Part shown: positions 43,577 to 52,703 of the stretch, in pieces
How positions within the stretch are numbered: the first letter of the stretch is position 1
Layout: the number at the start of each line of letters is the position of its first letter
Assembly (NCBI GenBank): GCA_965217825.1
Contig: OZ244571.1
Span: forward strand, 930,001-994,000
DNA length: 64,000 bases
Direction of reading: 5' to 3'
DNA from: VXNE01 sp965217825
GTDB taxonomy: Bacteria > Pseudomonadota > Gammaproteobacteria > Pseudomonadales > Azotimanducaceae
Made by a program: the position numbers and the translations under genes
The notes under the pieces: model-generated
Seen by the model: only the letters and a program-made list of their open reading frames with translations
Told to the model about the DNA's origin: nothing
The model's database searches: none

Positions 43577-44569
43577 ATGCCAGAGACGGTCAGATACGGA
43601 CTAATAAGCACCGCGACAATCGGTTTCTACGCCCACGTGCCCGCCGCGAGAACTTCCCCAAACTCCGAGCTGGTGGCCGTCAGCAGCCGCAACCTCGAAA
43701 CCGCGCAGGCGGCTGCAAAGGAGCATGGCATTCCGCTCGCGTTCGGCAGCTACCAGGAGATGATCGAAAGCGACGAGATCGACGCCGTGATCAACACGCT
43801 GCCGAACGCCATGCACCATGAGTGGACGATCAAGGCCGCCGAAGCGGGCAAGCACGTCATCTGTGAAAAGCCCTTCTCCGTAACCATGGCCGAGGCCCGA
43901 GAGATGATATCAGCGGCCGAGGCCAACAACGTCCTGTTGATCGAGGGGTTCACGCCCCGCTGGAACAAGCAGATGCGCACGGTGCGGCGGCTTGTCGCGG
44001 ACGGTGAGATCGGGGAGGTGATCCATCTTCAAGTCGGTCTCTCCTTCACCATGGATGACGACCGGGAAGGTCGCCCTGGCGACCCCCGCGCAGAAGGCAG
44101 CCTCATGGGATTCGGGTGTTACGGCGTGTACGCCTTGCGGTATGCGATGAGCGTCGAGCCCGTGCTTGCGATGGCTCTCGAGCGCAAGCGCCCCGGCGTC
44201 GGGTTCGACACCACGGCGAACGCGTTACTGCAATTCCCCAATGGCGCCGCGGGCCATCTCTGGTGCTGTCTCGAAGGCCCGCAACGGGGCTTGCTCGAAG
44301 TGTTCGGGACCAACGGCAAGATCGTTCTCGACGGGGTATTCACGGAAGCGGTTCCCGTGACCGTGGTCAGGGGAGATGCAGAGCCCGAAGTAATGGAGAT
44401 GACCAGCGCGGATCGCTTCCAGGTGCAGCTCGACGAGTTCTCGGAGTGCATTCTCACCGGCAAGCCACCGGAGTTCCCGGCAGACGACGCCCTGCGTAAC
44501 ATGGCATCGATACTCGCGCTGTACGAGTCGATTGACACGGGCAGCGCGGTGGCTGTGGAACGAATCTAA
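43577..44569 (+). CDS. Gfo/Idh/MocA family oxidoreductase (paralogue of 23272-24264)
   Basis: The 330 residues begin VRYGLISTATIGFYAHVPAA, almost the same as the paralogue 20 kb to the left, and keep EKPFSVTMAEA (about 97) and the same C-terminal LALYESIDTGSAVAVERI. The central active-site loop differs: FTMDDDREGRPGDPRAEGSLMG replaces the FRMSNPDDIRLSKPLAGGSLMD type, so the substrate may differ. An AGAGGAGA site precedes ATG 43577. Its last codons overlap the convergent HNH gene by four bases. Confidence 0.92.
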   Translation: MPETVRYGLISTATIGFYAHVPAARTSPNSELVAVSSRNLETAQAAAKEHGIPLAFGSYQEMIESDEIDAVINTLPNAMHHEWTIKAAEAGKHVICEKPFSVTMAEAREMISAAEANNVLLIEGFTPRWNKQMRTVRRLVADGEIGEVIHLQVGLSFTMDDDREGRPGDPRAEGSLMGFGCYGVYALRYAMSVEPVLAMALERKRPGVGFDTTANALLQFPNGAAGHLWCCLEGPQRGLLEVFGTNGKIVLDGVFTEAVPVTVVRGDAEPEVMEMTSADRFQVQLDEFSECILTGKPPEFPADDALRNMASILALYESIDTGSAVAVERI

Positions 44570-46314
44570 TGTCTCGTCACGCATCCAGTGTCGGACACGA
44601 CACTGGGCCTGTTAACTCTATCTGGGCGTGCTAGCGGGACTTCCGCGGAAACACGCGCGAACTGCGGCCGCAGCGCCGGCTCGATCACTTCGCCATCCCG
44701 GCTGACAAAGACGACGTCATCGTCCTCGATCGTGATGTGGAAAGCGCCGTGATGCAGCAGCCGGTGATGGGCGCTGCACAGCAGCACGAGGTTCTCGAGG
44801 AGGGTCTCCCCGCCGTCGATCCAGTGCCGGACATGGTGTGCCTCGACATAGCGCTGATGCGCGCAGCCCGGGAAGCGGCAGCGATTGTGGTCGCGCAGCT
44901 TCAACGCGCGCAACAGCCGGGCCGGCACGATCCGCCGCCGACGCTCGTAGTTGAGCAAATTGCCCCGCGCGTCCGGGATGAACTCGGTGAGGTCGGCGTC
45001 GCAGGCGATGTGGCGGGCATCCGCCTCGTCGATGCCCCAGTCGGGGTCGACATAGTAGCGCGCGCCGCCTGCCGCCCGCTGCGTGGCCAGTTCATTGCGG
45101 TCGATGGTCAGCACTACTTCGTAGCGCTGGCCAGCGCGGCGCCGCTTCCAGGAGCCCGCGCGGCTTGCCAGGCAGTGCTCGGCCATGTCCACCAGCGCAT
45201 CGGCGAAGTGCTGTTCCCTGCTCGCGAGCTCGAATGTCAGCCGGTCCGGGAGATCGTCCGTTTCCGCGGAAACACCTCCAGGAACATCCATGTCGGTCAT
45301 GGCGGCGGTTGCAGCCTGCGCGGAGACCTGCCCGCCGTTATTCCCGCCCGTGCGATCGGCCCGAGTTTCCGCGGAAACATCGGCCGAAACACCCTCCGCC
45401 GACCACTCGAACCGCGCCGGCACCTCTTGCCCGTCCGTCGCGCCAGCGCCTTCCGCCGCCGACCGCGCTGGCGCGGCAGCAGCGCCTACATCGTCCCAGG
45501 CCGTGACCGACTCGGCTGCCGCGAAACTGTCTCCAGCGGCATGCATCGGCGCCTCGTCAGATCCCCGGCTCGCGACTCGCGCGCGACCGATGCCTTCCAG
45601 ATCCCCGTCCGCCGCGGGTCCGGCAGTCCCCTGTCGACAGGTGGCCGCCAGCCGGGACTCATAGTACGCCTCCCGCTCGTCCTTCCCGCCATCGACGACC
45701 TGCTGCAGCGCCTTGATCACGAGCGCGCCCCGCTCCGCCGGCACCGCCGCGGTGATGACCAGCATGCCGTCCTCGTAGCGCCAGCTTAAGCCTCGCCGAT
45801 GCTCGCTGCTGGCGCGCTTGCGATCGATTCCGCCAACCCGCTCATAGGTCCGGACCAGGCTCTCCAGCTGTGCCGCGCTGCTGCCCTCGGCGATCGCCAG
45901 CAGCATCGCGTCGGTCTCCGGCGTCGCCACCCGGGTGATGGCCCGCACCTTGGAATAGCTGATCACCCCGTCGCGGAACGCGGCGTCGATCTGCGGCAGT
46001 TTCGCAAGCGCCCGGCCGATGCGGATGCGCTCCCGGGCGGCGCAGGGTCCCAGGCCGCAGCGGTGGTCCAGCCAGTTGCCGAGATTGCAGTAGCCGCCTT
46101 CCCGCCAGCCTCGGGTGCGCTCCATGGCGGCGATGAGCTTGATGAAGCGCCAGTCGGCGAGATTGAGGTGGGCCGCCATGCGGGTGACGGCGCGGCGAAG
46201 TTCGGCGGAATCGTCGGGGATGAAATCGAGTGATTCGGGAACTGCGTCGATGACCGGGCCTTCGATGGCCGGTTCGGGAACGAATTGGACGACTGCTTCG
46301 GTGGTTGCGGACAT
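44566..46314 (-). CDS. DUF222/13E12-type HNH endonuclease
   Basis: The 582-residue protein has an N-terminal DUF222 helical domain (about 35-215) and a C-terminal HNH nuclease domain (about 465-515): CRFPGC, EAHHVRHW and LLCSAHHRLLHHG give the zinc-binding and catalytic residues. The region between (about 215-350) is low-complexity and Ala/Gly/Glu rich and contains the peptide VSAET repeatedly, encoded by the same palindromic DNA (see 45260-45377). Such proteins are common in actinobacteria and some proteobacteria and often spread as selfish or mobile genes. The role is unknown. It interrupts the metabolic gene order here. Confidence 0.85.
   Translation of the reverse strand: MSATTEAVVQFVPEPAIEGPVIDAVPESLDFIPDDSAELRRAVTRMAAHLNLADWRFIKLIAAMERTRGWREGGYCNLGNWLDHRCGLGPCAARERIRIGRALAKLPQIDAAFRDGVISYSKVRAITRVATPETDAMLLAIAEGSSAAQLESLVRTYERVGGIDRKRASSEHRRGLSWRYEDGMLVITAAVPAERGALVIKALQQVVDGGKDEREAYYESRLAATCRQGTAGPAADGDLEGIGRARVASRGSDEAPMHAAGDSFAAAESVTAWDDVGAAAAPARSAAEGAGATDGQEVPARFEWSAEGVSADVSAETRADRTGGNNGGQVSAQAATAAMTDMDVPGGVSAETDDLPDRLTFELASREQHFADALVDMAEHCLASRAGSWKRRRAGQRYEVVLTIDRNELATQRAAGGARYYVDPDWGIDEADARHIACDADLTEFIPDARGNLLNYERRRRIVPARLLRALKLRDHNRCRFPGCAHQRYVEAHHVRHWIDGGETLLENLVLLCSAHHRLLHHGAFHITIEDDDVVFVSRDGEVIEPALRPQFARVSAEVPLARPDRVNRPSVVSDTGCVTRH
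45260..45377. repeat. Repeated 14-bp palindrome GTTTCCGCGGAAAC inside the HNH gene
   Basis: The self-complementary 14-mer occurs exactly at 45260-45273 and 45364-45377, and a 12-base part (TTCCGCGGAAAC) at 44641-44652, all in the same gene. In the coding frame each encodes V-S-A-E. A diverged copy is near 45322. Repeating the same DNA word, and not only the same peptide, suggests copying of a short element within the low-complexity region. Confidence 0.55.
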
Positions 46315-46545
46315 GCCTGGAGCTTGGACAAAGAGGACTATTCAATGCTGTATATAATATCAGGATATGCATCATTTATCATTGTTTTTATTAGATATTT
46401 TTATAGAAACCACCCGACGAAGCCTTGTCAGACTGAAGCGCCTCTATCCGACATTTGACTGCGGAAGAAAGACGCCACTGCGTGCCGTTCCGCGGCGCAG
46501 CCTGATAGACTCGGAAACCGGAACTAACTGAATCTCCTACGCGAT

Positions 46546-48738
46546 ATGAACGATTATGCTGAGATCGGCCAACGGCCAATTCGTCACGATGGTTTCGAAA
46601 AGGTAACAGGCAAGGCGCAATTCGGCGCCGATGTCACTCTTCCGGGGACCTTGTGCGGGGAAGTGCTGCGCAGTTCCCATGCGCACGCGCGTATCAAGTC
46701 TATCGACACGTCAAAGGCGATGGCGGTGGACGGTGTCTTCGCCGTGGTGACGGCCGCCGACTTCCCCAGGTTGCCGTTTGGTGGGCAGGGCACCATCGCC
46801 CGTGACAACCTTGCCCACGAAAAGGTGCTCTACCACGGGCACGCTGTTGCAGCGGTCGCGGCATCGAACCGGGATATTGCCCGGGCGGCAGCAGACCTGG
46901 TCGAGGTCGACTACGAACCGTTGCCGCCGGTAATGAACCTCGACGACGCCCTGAAGGGCGACGTGCTGCTGCACGAGGAATTCGAGGAAGACGGCCGGCT
47001 TTCGAACGTCTACGAACGGCAAGTCAACGAAATCGGCGACGTCGAGGCCGGTTTCGCGGAGGCGGACGTGATCTTCGAACGCTCGTTCACGACACCCACG
47101 ATTCACCAGGGCTACATCGAACCGTCGGCATGCCTCGCGTCCTACGACGAAGGTGCCCAGTCGACGATCTGGACCACTACGCAGGGCCATTTCAACATCC
47201 GCGACAACCTGGCGGTCATGATGGATATGGGCGTCGACGATCTGAACGTGATACCGACGGAGATCGGCGGCGGCTTTGGCGGCAAGACCGCGGTCTATCT
47301 CGAAGGCATGGCGTTGATGCTGTCAAAGCTCTCCGGCCGCCCGGTCAAGATGCGCATGACGCGCGAAGACGTCTTTCGTTCCGCGGGTCCCGGCGCCGCC
47401 AGCAAGTCGACCGTCAAGATCGGCGCCAAGCGCGACGGCACGATCACGGCAATGCAGGCGTCTCTTGCCTACGAGTCGGGTGCGTTCCCCGGGGCACCCC
47501 TGGGCGGCGGCATGCGCTGCGTTTTCTCGTCCTATGACGTGCCAAACGTCAAAATTGAAGGGCTTGCGGCGGTGGTCAACAAGCCCAAGGTGCGCGCCTA
47601 TCGCGGACCGGGGGCGCCCCAGGCGACATTTGCCGCCGAAAGCGTCATGAACGAACTCGCGGACGCGCTCGGCATGGACCCGATCGAGTTCCGGCTCAAG
47701 AACGCCTTGCGCTCCGGTGGGAGCAATATCATTGGCGAGTTTCGCGAGATCGGCCTGGTCGAATGCCTCGAGGCCGCAAGAGCGTCGGCCCACTATCGCA
47801 CGCCGCTCGGCAAGCACCAGGGCCGCGCGGTGGCCGTCGGCTTCTGGCGCAACGGGGGTGGCACTTCGAGCGCGTCGATCGTCATGCACGGCAATGGGTC
47901 GGCATCGGTGTTGACCGGGAGCGCCGATCTTTCGGGCACGCGGATATCGCTCGCCATGATGGCGGCGGAGACGCTCGGCATTTCGATCAACGACGTCAGA
48001 GCCGAGATTCCCGATACCAACGGCATCGGCCACACGGACGGCGCCGGCGGGAGTCGGACGATCAATGCCACGGGGCAGGCGGTCACGCGCGCGGCCCATG
48101 ATGTCATCCGGCATTTCAAGGAGCGGGCGGCATCTGGATGGAACGTGACCCCCGAACAGGTCGAATGGCGCGATGGGAAAGCCATCAACACCACCCGCGA
48201 GGAGGAGTTGACGATCAGGGAGATCTGCCGCGACGCGCCGGCGACCGGCGGGCCGATTGCCGGCAGCGCGTCCCTGAGGGCCGAAGGCGGTTTGGGGCCT
48301 TGCTTCTCCGTGCATCTCTGCGACGTCGAGGTCGACCCGGACACCGGCAAGACCACCGTCCTTCGCTACACGGCCGTGCAGGATGCCGGTTGCGCCATAC
48401 ACCCGTCGTACGTCGAGGGCCAGTTTCAGGGCGGCGCGGTGCAGGGAATCGGCTGGGCGCTGAACGAGGAATTCATGTACGACGAAGACGGCGCGCTGGA
48501 GAACCCGGGCTTTCTCGATTACCGCGTACCGGTCGCGTCCGATCTCCCGATGATCGACACGATCATCGTCGAGGTGCCGAACTCGATGCATCCGTTCGGT
48601 GTGCGCGGCGTCGGAGAAGCGCCGATTATTCCGCCGCTTGCGGCGGTGGCTTGCGCGGTCGGCAACGCCATCGGTGTGAGGATGAGGGATCTGCCGCTGT
48701 CGCCTCCCCGGGTGCTGGAGGCGGTGGAGAACGCGTAG
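46546..48738 (+). CDS. Molybdopterin-binding hydroxylase large subunit (xanthine dehydrogenase/CoxL family)
   Basis: The 730-residue large subunit of the xanthine-oxidase family begins at ATG 46546 with IGQRPIRHDGFEKVTGKAQFGAD. It contains the molybdopterin-binding motifs GGGFGGK (about 244-250) and RAYRGPGAPQ (about 351), and the catalytic glutamate is Glu691 in GVGEAPI. It lacks the cysteine-type loop of carbon-monoxide dehydrogenase, so it would rather hydroxylate an N-heterocycle, aldehyde or aromatic acid. The iron-sulfur and FAD subunits that usually complete the enzyme are not in this window. A PhyH-type oxygenase follows 28 bases later. Confidence 0.92.
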   Translation: MNDYAEIGQRPIRHDGFEKVTGKAQFGADVTLPGTLCGEVLRSSHAHARIKSIDTSKAMAVDGVFAVVTAADFPRLPFGGQGTIARDNLAHEKVLYHGHAVAAVAASNRDIARAAADLVEVDYEPLPPVMNLDDALKGDVLLHEEFEEDGRLSNVYERQVNEIGDVEAGFAEADVIFERSFTTPTIHQGYIEPSACLASYDEGAQSTIWTTTQGHFNIRDNLAVMMDMGVDDLNVIPTEIGGGFGGKTAVYLEGMALMLSKLSGRPVKMRMTREDVFRSAGPGAASKSTVKIGAKRDGTITAMQASLAYESGAFPGAPLGGGMRCVFSSYDVPNVKIEGLAAVVNKPKVRAYRGPGAPQATFAAESVMNELADALGMDPIEFRLKNALRSGGSNIIGEFREIGLVECLEAARASAHYRTPLGKHQGRAVAVGFWRNGGGTSSASIVMHGNGSASVLTGSADLSGTRISLAMMAAETLGISINDVRAEIPDTNGIGHTDGAGGSRTINATGQAVTRAAHDVIRHFKERAASGWNVTPEQVEWRDGKAINTTREEELTIREICRDAPATGGPIAGSASLRAEGGLGPCFSVHLCDVEVDPDTGKTTVLRYTAVQDAGCAIHPSYVEGQFQGGAVQGIGWALNEEFMYDEDGALENPGFLDYRVPVASDLPMIDTIIVEVPNSMHPFGVRGVGEAPIIPPLAAVACAVGNAIGVRMRDLPLSPPRVLEAVENA

Positions 48739-48766
48739 CTCCAGGATCGCAACGTAACCTCGGGCG

Positions 48767-49570
48767 ATGACGGAGACTGCGCCGACCGCCGCCGCCGACA
48801 TGCTGCACCTTGCCGTACACGGCTGGTGCGTGCTGGATAACGTGATTCCCGAGGCACAAGTTGAGGGAGTGCTCGATAGCGTCGCCCGGACGGTGGAGTC
48901 GGGCCAATACCTCGAGGACAGGAACTTCCTCGCCCACAACGCCGACTTCGTGCGATACGTGGCCAATGGGCGGGTCCTGTCGCTCCTGGAGGAACTCTGG
49001 GGGCGCTTCTACCGGGTCGCCTGGACGACCCCGCTCATCCTGCAGCCGGGTACCAGCCGCGGGCCGCTCCATATCGATTGGCCCTTCGGCACCGTCTGGC
49101 TGCCCCGAAGCGCGGGCATCAAGGCGCCGTTCCCCGATACCTGCCTGGCCCTGACGACCGTCTGGATGCTCTCGCCGCGCACGCGGGACACCGTCGGTAC
49201 CATCGTCGCGCCGGGGAGCCACCGGTCCCTCGTCGACCCGTTCGTCGACGACCGAATCGACCCTGACAGACCGCACGCGACGGAGATGCACGTACCCTGG
49301 AAGGTAGGTAGCGTTCTGGTGTTCGACAGCCGGTTATGGCACACCAATCCGGAGCATGCTGGCAGGGTGCCCAGGGTGACCGTGAAGGTGTGCTACGCGC
49401 CGTGGTGGCTCAATCTCCAGCCGCTGGACTCCGCGTCGTCGGAGGGCAAGCGGATGGCCGAGGAATTTGGACGCACGGCAGCGCCGCCCATGCCCCGTGT
49501 TCCCGTAGCGGCCTACGACGCCATGCCCGAGGACGTAAAGCCGCTGTTCCATCACTGGGTCAGTTGGTAG
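48767..49570 (+). CDS. PhyH-family oxygenase 4 (shorter, distant)
   Basis: This 267-residue Fe(II)/2-oxoglutarate oxygenase has ligands His102-x-Asp104 (LHIDWPFGT) and His192 (RLWHTNPEH), and a co-substrate arginine shortly after. It is only distantly related to the three longer PhyH copies; the APGSHRS motif and the ECTDEAT-free N-terminus set it apart. The start ATG 48767 lies 28 bases past the molybdopterin enzyme gene, which makes co-transcription likely, so it may act one step before or after that hydroxylation. Confidence 0.9.
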   Translation: MTETAPTAAADMLHLAVHGWCVLDNVIPEAQVEGVLDSVARTVESGQYLEDRNFLAHNADFVRYVANGRVLSLLEELWGRFYRVAWTTPLILQPGTSRGPLHIDWPFGTVWLPRSAGIKAPFPDTCLALTTVWMLSPRTRDTVGTIVAPGSHRSLVDPFVDDRIDPDRPHATEMHVPWKVGSVLVFDSRLWHTNPEHAGRVPRVTVKVCYAPWWLNLQPLDSASSEGKRMAEEFGRTAAPPMPRVPVAAYDAMPEDVKPLFHHWVSW

Positions 49571-49614
49571 GCCCGCGCCCGGGCTACGCCGGGCGCGGAT
49601 CTCAAGCCGGCTTT

Positions 49615-51171
49615 TTATGCCGCCTTCAGCAGTTCCTTGGTCTGCCGATAGACGCTTTGCTCACGGCCTGTCTGAATGATCCCCGCGGACTTGACCGCCG
49701 ATGCCAGGTGTAGCCAACGGTACGGCTCTCGCGTGGCGTAATACTCGTCCACGATCGCCTGGAAATGCTTCAGCGAGTGCATTTCGGTGAAGTCGTCCCG
49801 GCAGGACATCTCCGCAAGCCGTTCAAAGTAGGGGATGGGGTCGTAGCCCTTCTCCGCATACTGGCGTGCCATCGCGACTCCTTCCTTGACCCCTTCCGGT
49901 GGAACGACATTCGCGACGCTGTTGATCTTGTGCCAGTCGATATACGGTTGACCGTCAATGTTGTCCGTAATCGCATCCAGCAGGTGTTCCTGGCTGCGAT
50001 CGGGAAGCGAGGCGGTGCCGTTTGGCTCGATGTTGCAGGTCCAGTCGATCTTCCGCGCCCCTAGCAGGACCTCGGGACCGGTGAATCCGGTCAGCAGCGA
50101 CAGCAACTTGTTTTTCAGGCTGACGCCGTTCTGCCGGAGCACATAGCGACGATTGGTGGAACCCGTATGCAGGTGGGAGTCCATCGGGTTGCCGTAACTG
50201 GTGCTGAGGTATGCGGCCGCCGCGCCGATCGACAACGCTTCGCCGGCGCCTTCCAGGGACAGGCCATCGGCGAGTGCCTTCGCCATCGGCTCGATCGTGT
50301 CGAAATAGTCCGTGGACTGCCCGAGTTGCATGCCCAACTCGCCGATGCGCTCGGTCTCGGCCTTGGAGCTTGCCGTAGGAATGTTGATGTCGAGCAGCTT
50401 GTATTCATCCAGCAGGCCCTCCACCCACTCGAAGTCGAGGGGATCTCCGATGGTGAGCCGTCCCATCAGCCGCGCCTGGTAGCGCACGGCGGGGCGCAGC
50501 AGCACATCCGCCCATTCCCAGCCAAGACAGTCGAGGGTCCGGAAGGTGTACACCGGATACAGGAAGTAATGGTCGTCCCAGTTGTTGCGGCTGACCCCGA
50601 GCGGCAGCAGCAGATCGAGCATTTCGCCGTGTGACAGCCGTTCGAGGAGCCACAGGTAGTACCGTTCCCCGAGCGGTGCCTCCATCGCCTTGATGCAGTG
50701 CATGAACGCCGCCTTGGTATCGCCAATCGCGTTGGGCTCGTTTTCGCTCGGAATATTGACACGGGACGTGACGTTGTGGGGTCGGATGCCTGGCTCCACC
50801 TCCCCTGGAGATGCCTGCAGCGGCTCGATCTTCGGCATGAGGTAGGGCCCCATGTACGGCGAATGCACGTGGTGGTTGCACAGCGCCGTATGCTGAAGGA
50901 GGGGGAGCATGGACAGTTCTCCGGGAAGGCGTTTTGCAATGCCGTGCACCGCGTGAACCCCGCAGATCGGATGCACCGGGCCGCCGTGGTGCGACGGGGG
51001 CACGTCGTTGGAACGCACGACGGCCAATGCGTTCGCCGTCAGGAGTTCATCGCCCGTAACTCCATTTCGCAGCTTGCCAATGGTCTTTTCGACAATATCG
51101 TCTGGATCCGTCTCTTCGACGAATCGAACGAGATCTTCGACTTCAGAACTGAACTCTATCGACTTGAACAC
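49615..51171 (-). CDS. Histidine-rich protein of unknown family
   Basis: GTG 51171 follows a strong GGGAGGGGAGAG site and is preferred to an upstream frame opening at 51291. The 518 residues appear mainly helical. A remarkable cluster lies in residues 61-103: HHGGPVHPICGVHAVHG, then LLQHTALCNHHVHSP, that is nine histidines and two cysteines in about 43 residues. More conserved-looking spots are DSHLHTGSTNRRY and YIDWHKINSV. Such spacing suggests a metal-binding helical bundle, maybe an oxygenase or metal enzyme. I recognise no family. It is convergent with PhyH oxygenase 4. Confidence 0.7.
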   Translation of the reverse strand: MFKSIEFSSEVEDLVRFVEETDPDDIVEKTIGKLRNGVTGDELLTANALAVVRSNDVPPSHHGGPVHPICGVHAVHGIAKRLPGELSMLPLLQHTALCNHHVHSPYMGPYLMPKIEPLQASPGEVEPGIRPHNVTSRVNIPSENEPNAIGDTKAAFMHCIKAMEAPLGERYYLWLLERLSHGEMLDLLLPLGVSRNNWDDHYFLYPVYTFRTLDCLGWEWADVLLRPAVRYQARLMGRLTIGDPLDFEWVEGLLDEYKLLDINIPTASSKAETERIGELGMQLGQSTDYFDTIEPMAKALADGLSLEGAGEALSIGAAAAYLSTSYGNPMDSHLHTGSTNRRYVLRQNGVSLKNKLLSLLTGFTGPEVLLGARKIDWTCNIEPNGTASLPDRSQEHLLDAITDNIDGQPYIDWHKINSVANVVPPEGVKEGVAMARQYAEKGYDPIPYFERLAEMSCRDDFTEMHSLKHFQAIVDEYYATREPYRWLHLASAVKSAGIIQTGREQSVYRQTKELLKAA

Positions 51172-51374
51172 GTCTCTCCCCTCCCGGATTTGATGAGTTG
51201 ATGTTATGGCCGGGCGGTCTCCATGTGCAAGGGAGTGGGTGGTCGGGCGGTGGTCGAGGGAGTGGGAGTGCCATGAATGCTTCAGCGCCACTGGCGGGTC
51301 GGTGACCCAATAGGCGGCTATGGCGTAAGCTCCACCGCCATCCGTTGTGTTGGCTTGTTACGGAGACTAGGAAC

Positions 51375-51638
51375 GTGAGTGAAACTACCCGATACAAGTA
51401 CCCCTTGCAGCTGCCGGCTTCGCTGAAAGAAACGGCGGCGCGTCTGGCGAAGAGTGACGGTGTCTCACTCAATCAATGGATCACCACCGCAGTAGCGCAG
51501 AAAATCGGTGCCGTGGAGACCGCGGCGGAGTTTCTTGGGCGCCGCGCTGCCAAGGCTCGATCAGGAGACTTGACGCGCTATCTAGATGCCGCTCCGGATG
51601 CACCACCTATGCCGGGTGACGAGTTGCCGGACGCTTGA
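51375..51638 (+). CDS. HicB-like ribbon-helix-helix antitoxin (orphan)
   Basis: The start GTG 51375, after CTAGGA, gives 87 residues. RYKYPLQLPASLKETAARLAK and DGVSLNQWITTAVAQKIGA are the ribbon-helix-helix signature of HicB-family and pilus-type antitoxins (strand, helix, SLNQ turn, helix). The C-terminal tail is acidic and Pro-rich (DAAPDAPPMPGDE). Usually a toxin lies beside it, but neither side has a hicA or other toxin gene. It may be a solitary transcription regulator or the remains of a module. Confidence 0.75.
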   Translation: MSETTRYKYPLQLPASLKETAARLAKSDGVSLNQWITTAVAQKIGAVETAAEFLGRRAAKARSGDLTRYLDAAPDAPPMPGDELPDA

Positions 51639-51747
51639 CCAAAGCTCGAAAGCAACCAGAGTAAAGTACGGCCTATCGTTCGCGGCGAGACATCCGGCGA
51701 TTGTTCGGGGAAATCTCCCATCGGCCGCGTAGATGCCTGGGTCAACC

Positions 51748-52545
51748 CTACATTCCAGCTCGAGCCGAAAGGCCGCCGTCGACCGGAAGGCAGATGCCGG
51801 TGATGTAACTGGCTTCGGAGGACGCCAAGAAAAGCGCCGCGTTGGCGACATCCCAGCCAGTGCCCTGCTGGCGCAGAAGCGGCACCTGGCGGGCACGGTC
51901 GGCGCGGATCTCGTCGCGGGAGCGGTTCTGTTCGCTCGCGCGGCGTTCGATAGCCATCGGCGTATCCATCAGGCCGGGCATGATCGCGTTGATGCGAATG
52001 CCGTATCCGGCGTTGTGGATCGCCATGGATTTGACCAGCGAGTTGATGCCTGATTTCGAGACGCCATAGGTCATGTTCATGTGCGCCCCGTGCGCCGCCA
52101 TCGACGAGATGGCGGTAATGACCCCGGATTTCTGCTCGCGCATGATCGGCAGCGCGTGCTTGCAGCAGAGATAAAGTCCGGAGAGGTTCATCTCCATGAT
52201 GTCGGCCCAGTTCTCGAGCCTGAGTTCGGCCACTTCGCCGTCGCCCTGGCTCTTGCCGACGTTGTAGTGCAGGACATCGATGCGCCCGAAACGCTCGACC
52301 GCGGTGGTCGAGATGGCACGGCAATCGTCCTCTCGCTTGACGTCGGCCGTCATGACCTCGGCGTCAAAGCCGTCTTCGGCAATCATTGATTGCGTCTCGG
52401 CGGCCAGCGCTTCGTCGATGTCGACCAGCAGTACGCGAGCACCCTCGCGGGCATAGGTGATCGCCGCGGCGCGGCCATTGCCGATCGTCTCGCCCGGCGT
52501 CTGCCCGGCGCCGACCACCACACACACTTGGTCTTTCAGCCTCAT
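51748..52545 (-). CDS. Short-chain dehydrogenase/reductase
   Basis: The 265-residue NAD(P)-dependent oxidoreductase has an atypical cofactor loop GAGQTPGETIGNGRA (12-26), with Asp42 after strand 2 that favours NAD. The catalytic residues are Ser147 or Ser148 (ITAISSMAAHG), Tyr160 and Lys164 (TYGVSKSG). The NNAG motif is changed to YNVG. IxxxxPGLMDTPM and the C-terminal ITGICLPVDGG complete the family pattern. The product is an alcohol/ketone dehydrogenase of unknown substrate. The gene lies next to the first TonB receptor, convergent with the orphan antitoxin. Confidence 0.92.
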   Translation of the reverse strand: MRLKDQVCVVVGAGQTPGETIGNGRAAAITYAREGARVLLVDIDEALAAETQSMIAEDGFDAEVMTADVKREDDCRAISTTAVERFGRIDVLHYNVGKSQGDGEVAELRLENWADIMEMNLSGLYLCCKHALPIMREQKSGVITAISSMAAHGAHMNMTYGVSKSGINSLVKSMAIHNAGYGIRINAIMPGLMDTPMAIERRASEQNRSRDEIRADRARQVPLLRQQGTGWDVANAALFLASSEASYITGICLPVDGGLSARAGM

Positions 52546-52639
52546 GACTCCCCCGGTTTGCCTGATGGGGCCCCTAGGATAGGAACAACGCCGTGAACTT
52601 GCACCACGAAGGGAGGGTGCGCCTTGATCAGGGTACGCA

Positions 52640-52674
52640 AAAAAAAGCAGCCCGCACCGTGTGGTGCGGGCTGC
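52640..52674 (-). terminator. Intrinsic terminator of the first TonB-receptor gene
   Basis: CAGCCCGCACC pairs perfectly with GGTGCGGGCTG (loop GTGT), and on the minus strand a run of eight T follows (forward AAAAAAAA, 52640-52647). It matches the terminator of the second receptor, including the flanking TTAACTCGGCAGAACGC between stem and stop codon. Confidence 0.9.
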
Positions 52675-52703
52675 GAAGGGTTAACTCGGCAGAACGCTTA
52701 AGA

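Noticed and set aside
44641..45377. CRISPR array in the HNH gene
   Set aside because: The repeated 14-mers are irregularly spaced and lie inside an intact coding frame.
47323..48966. Long antisense frame over the molybdopterin enzyme
   Set aside because: No family-like pattern, and the sense gene has all catalytic motifs over the same bases.
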